64,000 bases of DNA from assembly GCA_965221205.1 (NCBI GenBank), contig OZ244870.1, forward strand, positions 1,922,001 through 1,986,000, in the 5' to 3' direction. Position 1 is the stretch's first letter. Each line of letters begins with the position of its first letter. A program made the translations under genes and the position numbers. Positions 59,770 to 64,000 of this stretch are shown one piece after another. The DNA is from CBDFMG01 sp965221205 [NCBI: bacterium]. GTDB taxonomy: Bacteria > SM23-31. The notes below the pieces were generated by a model, which worked only from the letters and a program-made list of their open reading frames with translations, was not told the DNA's origin and made no database searches.

Positions 59770-59799
59770 GGCACTCTTGATGAGTGCCCTAATCTTTTT
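59770..59799 (+). terminator. Rho-independent terminator after gcvH
   Basis: Perfect 7-bp stem GGCACTC/GAGTGCC (59770-59776 with 59782-59788), 5-base loop, followed within 6 bases by a T5 run (59795-59799). It lies 91 bases after the gcvH stop and 120 before gcvPA, so it probably ends the accC-gcvH transcript. The T tract is short, so strength is uncertain. Confidence 0.6.
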
Positions 59800-59918
59800 A
59801 TGGAAACAATAAATTTCTCAAACTAATATAACTTTTAATCATTCGTTAAGTAATTTACTACGACTATTTTGCAATATGATTGCATCAACCCTAATCACAA
59901 TTATATTCTGGAGTTAAA

Positions 59919-61277
59919 ATGCCTTTTATTTCTAACTCGGATCAGGACCAAAAGAAGATGCTGCAATCTCTCGGTGTGTCGAGTGTCGATGGGCTTGTGA
60001 AGGGAGTCCCGAAAGAGTACCTAATTCAGGAAGATTGGAAACAGTTACCCGGAAAATCAGAACTGTCGACATTTGAGTATCTTAGTCAGCTTGCATCTAA
60101 AAATGCTCAGAATTATATCAGCTTTTTAGGAGGCGGATCGTACGATCACTATATTCCATCGGTAGTGAATCATCTTACAGACCGTTCTGAGTTTTCAACT
60201 GCATATACACCATATCAGCCTGAAGTAAGTCAGGGGACTTTGCAGGCTATTTATGAGTACCAAACAATGATTTGTGAGTTAACAGGAATGGATGTGAGCA
60301 ATGCATCTATGTATTGCGGAGTGTCGGCAACAGCAGAAGCTGTTCTTCTGGCAACATCATTCAAGAAAAAAGAAAAGATATTAATCGCAGAAAATCTACC
60401 GGTTAATTATAAGCAAGTAATCAAAACTTATTGCTTTGGACGCAGTATCACCATCGAAGAAGTCTCGTGCAACAGTGGCGCGATGGATATTGATGATCTG
60501 AAGCAGAAAATGGATGAACAATGTGCAGGGCTTGTGCTGCAATATCCGAATTATTTTGGCATTATAGAGCCTCTGTCTGAGTTGGCGTCGATTGTTCATG
60601 ATGTCGGAGGTCTCATTATAACGGCCGCTAATCCGATTGCACTTGCGCTACTCAAGACACCGGGTGAGTGTGATATAGATATTGTGACGGGTGAGGGACA
60701 GATACTTGGAAATCCAGTTAACTGGGGCGGTCCCTATTTAGGTATATTTGCAGTGAAACAGAGTCTCATTCGTAAAATTCCGGGAAGACTGTCCGGTAGA
60801 ACAGTTGATCTGCAGGGGTGTCAGGGATTTGTTCTTGCGCTTCAGACGCGCGAACAGCATATCAGAAGAGAAAAAGCAACATCGAATATCTGTACAAATC
60901 AGGGTCTGATAATGCTCAGGGCGTGTATCTATATGTCGCTGATCGGAAAAGAGGGGATTCGTGAAGTTGCAAATCAGTGTCTGCAGAAAGCTCACTATCT
61001 TGCAGAAAAAATTGCCGAAATTCCCGGATTTTCACTCAAATATAATCAACCTTTTTTCCATGAGTTTGTCGTGTCGTGTCCGGAATCGGCTAAAAAGGTG
61101 TGCAATGTGTTGCTTGAACACGACATCTTTGCTGGTATTCCGTTGGACAGCATGAACGATCCTCACGGACTTTTGGTTGCTGTTACTGAAAAGCGGACAA
61201 AAGAAGACATGGATACTTTGCTTGAGAAACTGAAGCTATTCGCCTCAGTCCAGAATAAAGAAGTTGTTGTAGAATAA
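59919..61277 (+). CDS. gcvPA: Glycine dehydrogenase (decarboxylating) subunit 1
   Basis: N-terminal half of the split P protein, which decarboxylates glycine onto H protein. The 452 residues have MPFISNSDQDQKKMLQSLGV, FLGGGSYDHYIPSVVNHL, TAYTPYQPEVSQGTLQAIYE (the substrate-proximal region), and the C-terminal GVSATAEAV and VLLEHDIFAG pieces. GGAG lies just before ATG 59919. It forms a two-gene unit with gcvPB 26 bases downstream. Intact. Confidence 0.95.
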   Translation: MPFISNSDQDQKKMLQSLGVSSVDGLVKGVPKEYLIQEDWKQLPGKSELSTFEYLSQLASKNAQNYISFLGGGSYDHYIPSVVNHLTDRSEFSTAYTPYQPEVSQGTLQAIYEYQTMICELTGMDVSNASMYCGVSATAEAVLLATSFKKKEKILIAENLPVNYKQVIKTYCFGRSITIEEVSCNSGAMDIDDLKQKMDEQCAGLVLQYPNYFGIIEPLSELASIVHDVGGLIITAANPIALALLKTPGECDIDIVTGEGQILGNPVNWGGPYLGIFAVKQSLIRKIPGRLSGRTVDLQGCQGFVLALQTREQHIRREKATSNICTNQGLIMLRACIYMSLIGKEGIREVANQCLQKAHYLAEKIAEIPGFSLKYNQPFFHEFVVSCPESAKKVCNVLLEHDIFAGIPLDSMNDPHGLLVAVTEKRTKEDMDTLLEKLKLFASVQNKEVVVE

Positions 61278-61303
61278 GTGAAATGTAGTGGAGATTTTTC
61301 AAA

Positions 61304-62791
61304 ATGCCAGAAAAGATTCTCTTTGAAATGAGCAGTCCCGGCCGTAAAGGCTTCACTTTAGATAATCTTGATGTTCCGGAGAAACCACTTGACGAGCTTC
61401 TAGGTGAGGAATACGTCCGAAAACAGCCTGCACGACTACCCGAAGTAGCAGAAAATGAGGTCGTCAGACATTTTGTACGGCTCTCTCAGATGAATTACAA
61501 CATAGACGTTGGATTTTATCCTCTCGGATCGTGCACGATGAAATATAACCCGAAAATCAATGAAGACACTGCCGCGCTTCCGGGATATTTTGCTTCTCAT
61601 CCACATCAGCCTACATCAAGCGTGCAGGGTTGTCTTGAGGTTGTGTGGGAAATCGAACGGATACTATGTGAAGTTACCGGACTTGCTGCCGTGACAGCTC
61701 AGCCTGCCGCCGGTTCTCATGGTGAATTTGCCGGAATAATATTAATGCGGAAATACCATGACAAAAACAAATCCGATCGAAACATTATCCTTATTCCCGA
61801 TTCTGCACATGGTACTAATCCTTCAAGTGTAGCTATAGCGGGATTTAAAACACTCGAAATAAAGTCGAACGACCAAGGAACGATCGATCTTGAAGATTTT
61901 TATGCGAAGCTCACTGACAATGTTGCAGGGCTTATGGTGACAAACCCGAATACGCTCGGATTTTTTGAGAAAGATATTGCTGAGATAGCCAACGCACTTC
62001 ATAAAAAGGATGCGCTTCTATATATGGATGGAGCGAATCTGAATGCGCTTCTCGGCTTTGTAAAACCCGGTTCACTTGGTGTCGATATTCTCCATATTAA
62101 CCTCCATAAAACGTTTTCAACACCACATGGTGGTGGTGGGCCAGGAGCTGGACCGGTCGCAGTTTCGGACAAACTAGTCGAATTTCTCCCTGTTCCAAGA
62201 ATTATCAAATCGGGAGACACATTTCACTTTTCTCATGATTATCCCGATTCGATCGGAAAAATCCATGGCTTTTTCGGTAATTTCGGTATACTGGTGAGGG
62301 CGCTAACTTATATGACGATGCTTGGTAAGCGGGGGATGAGACGGGTGAGCGAGAGCGCAATCCTGAATGCTAATTATTTATTATCACTGATTGGCGATCA
62401 TTATGAACACCCCTACGGTTCGCCGATCATGCACGAACTTGTTCTTTCTGTATCCAAACAAAAGGAAAAGGGAATCCGGGCGCTCGATATTGCAAAACGG
62501 TTGCTCGATTTCGGATTCCATGCTCCGACAACCTATTTTCCACTGATTGTCAAAGAAGCATTGATGATCGAGCCGACAGAAACCGAAACGAAAGAGACAT
62601 TGGAAGCATTTGCGGAAACGCTCATTCAGATTGCGGGTGAAGTCGAAAATAATCCTGATATTCTTAAAAGTGCGCCGCACGTGACTCCCGTATCGCGTCT
62701 CGATGAGGTAAAAGCCTCTCGGGAGATCGACGTCCGGTACAATTTCGAAATAAGTAATTATTTTAAATGGAAGAGTGAATACTTGCAGTGA
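61304..62791 (+). CDS. gcvPB: Glycine dehydrogenase (decarboxylating) subunit 2
   Basis: C-terminal, PLP-binding half of the split P protein. The 495 residues include YPLGSCTMKYNPKINED, SVQGCLEVVWEIERIL, PDSAHGTNPSSVAIAGF and the PLP lysine motif HINLHKTFSTPHGGGGPGAG. The split PA/PB form occurs in many bacteria. With gcvH, glyA, folE and kbl it makes glycine one-carbon metabolism well represented in the window. Intact. Confidence 0.96.
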   Translation: MPEKILFEMSSPGRKGFTLDNLDVPEKPLDELLGEEYVRKQPARLPEVAENEVVRHFVRLSQMNYNIDVGFYPLGSCTMKYNPKINEDTAALPGYFASHPHQPTSSVQGCLEVVWEIERILCEVTGLAAVTAQPAAGSHGEFAGIILMRKYHDKNKSDRNIILIPDSAHGTNPSSVAIAGFKTLEIKSNDQGTIDLEDFYAKLTDNVAGLMVTNPNTLGFFEKDIAEIANALHKKDALLYMDGANLNALLGFVKPGSLGVDILHINLHKTFSTPHGGGGPGAGPVAVSDKLVEFLPVPRIIKSGDTFHFSHDYPDSIGKIHGFFGNFGILVRALTYMTMLGKRGMRRVSESAILNANYLLSLIGDHYEHPYGSPIMHELVLSVSKQKEKGIRALDIAKRLLDFGFHAPTTYFPLIVKEALMIEPTETETKETLEAFAETLIQIAGEVENNPDILKSAPHVTPVSRLDEVKASREIDVRYNFEISNYFKWKSEYLQ

Positions 62792-62850
62792 TGTTTGTTA
62801 TATCTTAATAAAGAAGTATTAGAAAAGTATATATAATCAAGGAGTATTCT

Positions 62851-63063
62851 ATGCTGAATCAGGAATTGCTTGATATTCTTGCCTGCCCGAAGTGTAAAAG
62901 CGAGAAAAAGGTTAACAATGAGCAAGGTGAAGAGGAAATTCAGGAAATAGATCTCGAATATGATAAAGATAAAAATCTGTTGATCTGTAATAACTGCCAT
63001 TTAAGATATCGTATCGAGGATGACATCCCGATCATGCTCATTGATGAAGCGGAATCGTTTTAA
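62851..63063 (+). CDS. Trm112-family zinc-ribbon protein
   Basis: 70-residue protein with AAGGAG 6 bases upstream of ATG 62851. The sequence starts MLNQELLDILACPKCKSEKK and ends LLICNNCHLRYRIEDDIPIM, giving two CxxC pairs (CPKC, CNNC) of a zinc ribbon, separated by an acidic lysine-rich insert. This is the Trm112/YcaR fold, a small activator of methyltransferases in eukaryotes. In bacteria the partner is generally unknown. It is convergent with the asparaginase gene. The family call is secure, the role is not. Confidence 0.88.
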   Translation: MLNQELLDILACPKCKSEKKVNNEQGEEEIQEIDLEYDKDKNLLICNNCHLRYRIEDDIPIMLIDEAESF

Positions 63064-63113
63064 GTCAATGCACACATCATAATCATCAGCAATAAAGCAT
63101 TGCACCTTTCACT

Positions 63114-63998
63114 TTAATCTGCAGAGAGTATAAACATCCCCGTATAGATTTTATTTTCTCCATTTTCCATATAAATGAGTTGCGGCTCCGATCCTTTTCT
63201 ACCGCGAATGCTCGCACATCCGAGCTCACCATTTTTATTCAACGCGACAAATTTGTCATTAAAATTGACGTGACCACCATAATTATCAATTATCCGTTGG
63301 CATACTGCCTCACACGCTTTTTGAGGGCTCATACCGCTGCGCATGAATTCTACAAGAAGAAAACTACCGCATGTTTTTATTACTTCCTCGCCCCGGCCAG
63401 TTGCACCTGCCCCGCCGATGTTATTGTCCACATAAAGCCCCGCTCCGATAATAGGTGAATCACCGAGCCTTCCCGATAGCTTGAATGAAAGACCGCTCGT
63501 CGTTGTGATGCCGGCAATATCACCATGAGAATCGACGGATAAAACATTGACCGTACCATGAATCCTTCCGTCAGTTGTATATTCTTCATCAAATAGGATA
63601 CCACTTTGATTATTGCCTTTTTCTTCGGGCGACAGCCAATCATCCTCGTCACTCATATTTTCTTTCCACTCGAGCCATACCTTACGTGCTTTCTCGGTAA
63701 GCAGGTTTTCCTCCTTGAATCCGTGCATTTTTGCAAACCGGAGAGCACCGTTCCCAACGAGCATAATATGGTCCGTCCGTTCCATAACAAGCCGCGCAAT
63801 AGATGAAGGTGTTTTTATGTTTTCAATTGCTCCAACTGCACCGAAGTTATAGGATTTGCCGTCAGCAATCTGTGCGTCGAGCTGTACGACGCCATCTTCA
63901 TTTGGAAGACCCCCATACCCGACGCTTGTATCTTCAGGGTCGACTTCAATCGTGTTGGCACACCTTTCTACAGCATCGAGAGCAGTTCCGCTGTCTTC
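63114..63998 (-). CDS. Ntn hydrolase of the N4-(GlcNAc)-asparaginase / isoaspartyl peptidase family, partial
   Basis: Minus-strand gene open to the right window edge, so its N-terminus is missing; at least 294 residues are visible. The sequence LDAVERCANTIEVDPEDTSV and GGLPNEDGVVQLDAQIADGK matches the family, and DGRIHGTVNVLSVDSHGDIA carries the catalytic Thr (GTV) that becomes the N-terminus after autoproteolysis. The SGRLGDSPIIGAGLYVDN motif is complete and the C-terminus is normal. Substrate (glycosyl-asparagine, isoaspartyl peptide or asparagine) cannot be told apart by sequence alone. Confidence 0.88.
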   Translation of the reverse strand, partial: EDSGTALDAVERCANTIEVDPEDTSVGYGGLPNEDGVVQLDAQIADGKSYNFGAVGAIENIKTPSSIARLVMERTDHIMLVGNGALRFAKMHGFKEENLLTEKARKVWLEWKENMSDEDDWLSPEEKGNNQSGILFDEEYTTDGRIHGTVNVLSVDSHGDIAGITTTSGLSFKLSGRLGDSPIIGAGLYVDNNIGGAGATGRGEEVIKTCGSFLLVEFMRSGMSPQKACEAVCQRIIDNYGGHVNFNDKFVALNKNGELGCASIRGRKGSEPQLIYMENGENKIYTGMFILSAD

Positions 63999-64000
63999 AA

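Noticed and set aside
59679-59918. Possible glycine riboswitch before gcvPA
   Set aside because: None of the conserved glycine-riboswitch sequence or paired aptamer shape is visible; only a terminator-like hairpin is seen.

Overview
The window reads as chromosome of a Gram-negative bacterium, moderately AT-rich by eye, most likely from the FCB superphylum (the Bacteroidota/Chlorobiota side or a sister lineage such as Ignavibacteria, Calditrichota or Marinimicrobia). Pointers are bacillithiol genes (bshC, bshB1) next to LPS genes (heptosyltransferase, Kdo transferase), a PorV/PorQ-type outer-membrane protein, the tiny MPSGKKRKRHK-type basic protein typical of that group, a DUF2723 membrane glycosyltransferase, and a Bacteroidota-like RNA polymerase omega. 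The phylum is inferred from gene content; no rRNA or tRNA gene was seen. No CRISPR array was seen either.

Layout. 1-4.7 kb: rpiB, glyA, nrdR, a GAF/PP2C phosphatase. 4.7-11 kb: DUF2723 protein on the minus strand, then a translationally coupled methyltransferase-bshC-bshB1 thiol operon. 11-18 kb: translation and envelope genes (ffh, rpsP, KH protein, rimM, trmD, rplS, a LysM lytic transglycosylase, HU, and a 31-residue ribosome-type protein). 18-20.6 kb: xseA-xseB-nadK. 20.6-27.4 kb: a decayed type IV pilus and two-component block (hybrid kinase, prepilin peptidase with an IS1595-like insertion, PilB ATPase, NtrC-like regulator). 27.5-36 kb: rlmD, nadB, tatC, polyprenyl synthase, two LPS glycosyltransferases, a radical SAM/SPASM protein. 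36-41 kb: PorV-like protein, a broken HEAT/Ig lipoprotein and a broken MATE transporter. 41-43.2 kb: kbl with a frameshifted Lrp-type regulator. 43.4-50.8 kb: TatD/radical-SAM fusion, rsmA, recO, glyQS, an alanine symporter, rpoZ, a PfkB kinase. 50.8-51.7 kb: a broken helical-repeat gene. 51.8-64 kb: nrnA, folE, ligA, accB, a chimeric broken HD-GYP gene, accC-gcvH, gcvPA-gcvPB, a Trm112-like protein, and an asparaginase-family hydrolase cut by the window edge.

The main story is selective decay. About 49 genes are open from end to end, nearly all housekeeping. Nine genes carry one or more frameshifts, stops or insertions, and these are almost all accessory: surface machinery, signalling, transport and regulation. 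Some lesions are short tandem duplications of 2 bp or 10 bp. That separation argues for real genome reduction (host association or a narrow niche) over random sequencing error, but raw-read support would settle it. Among intact genes, the methyltransferase coupled to bshC (a possible N-methyl-bacillithiol route), the TatD/radical-SAM fusion and the accC-gcvH overlap are the most interesting. I did not find a clearly new defence or biosynthetic system.
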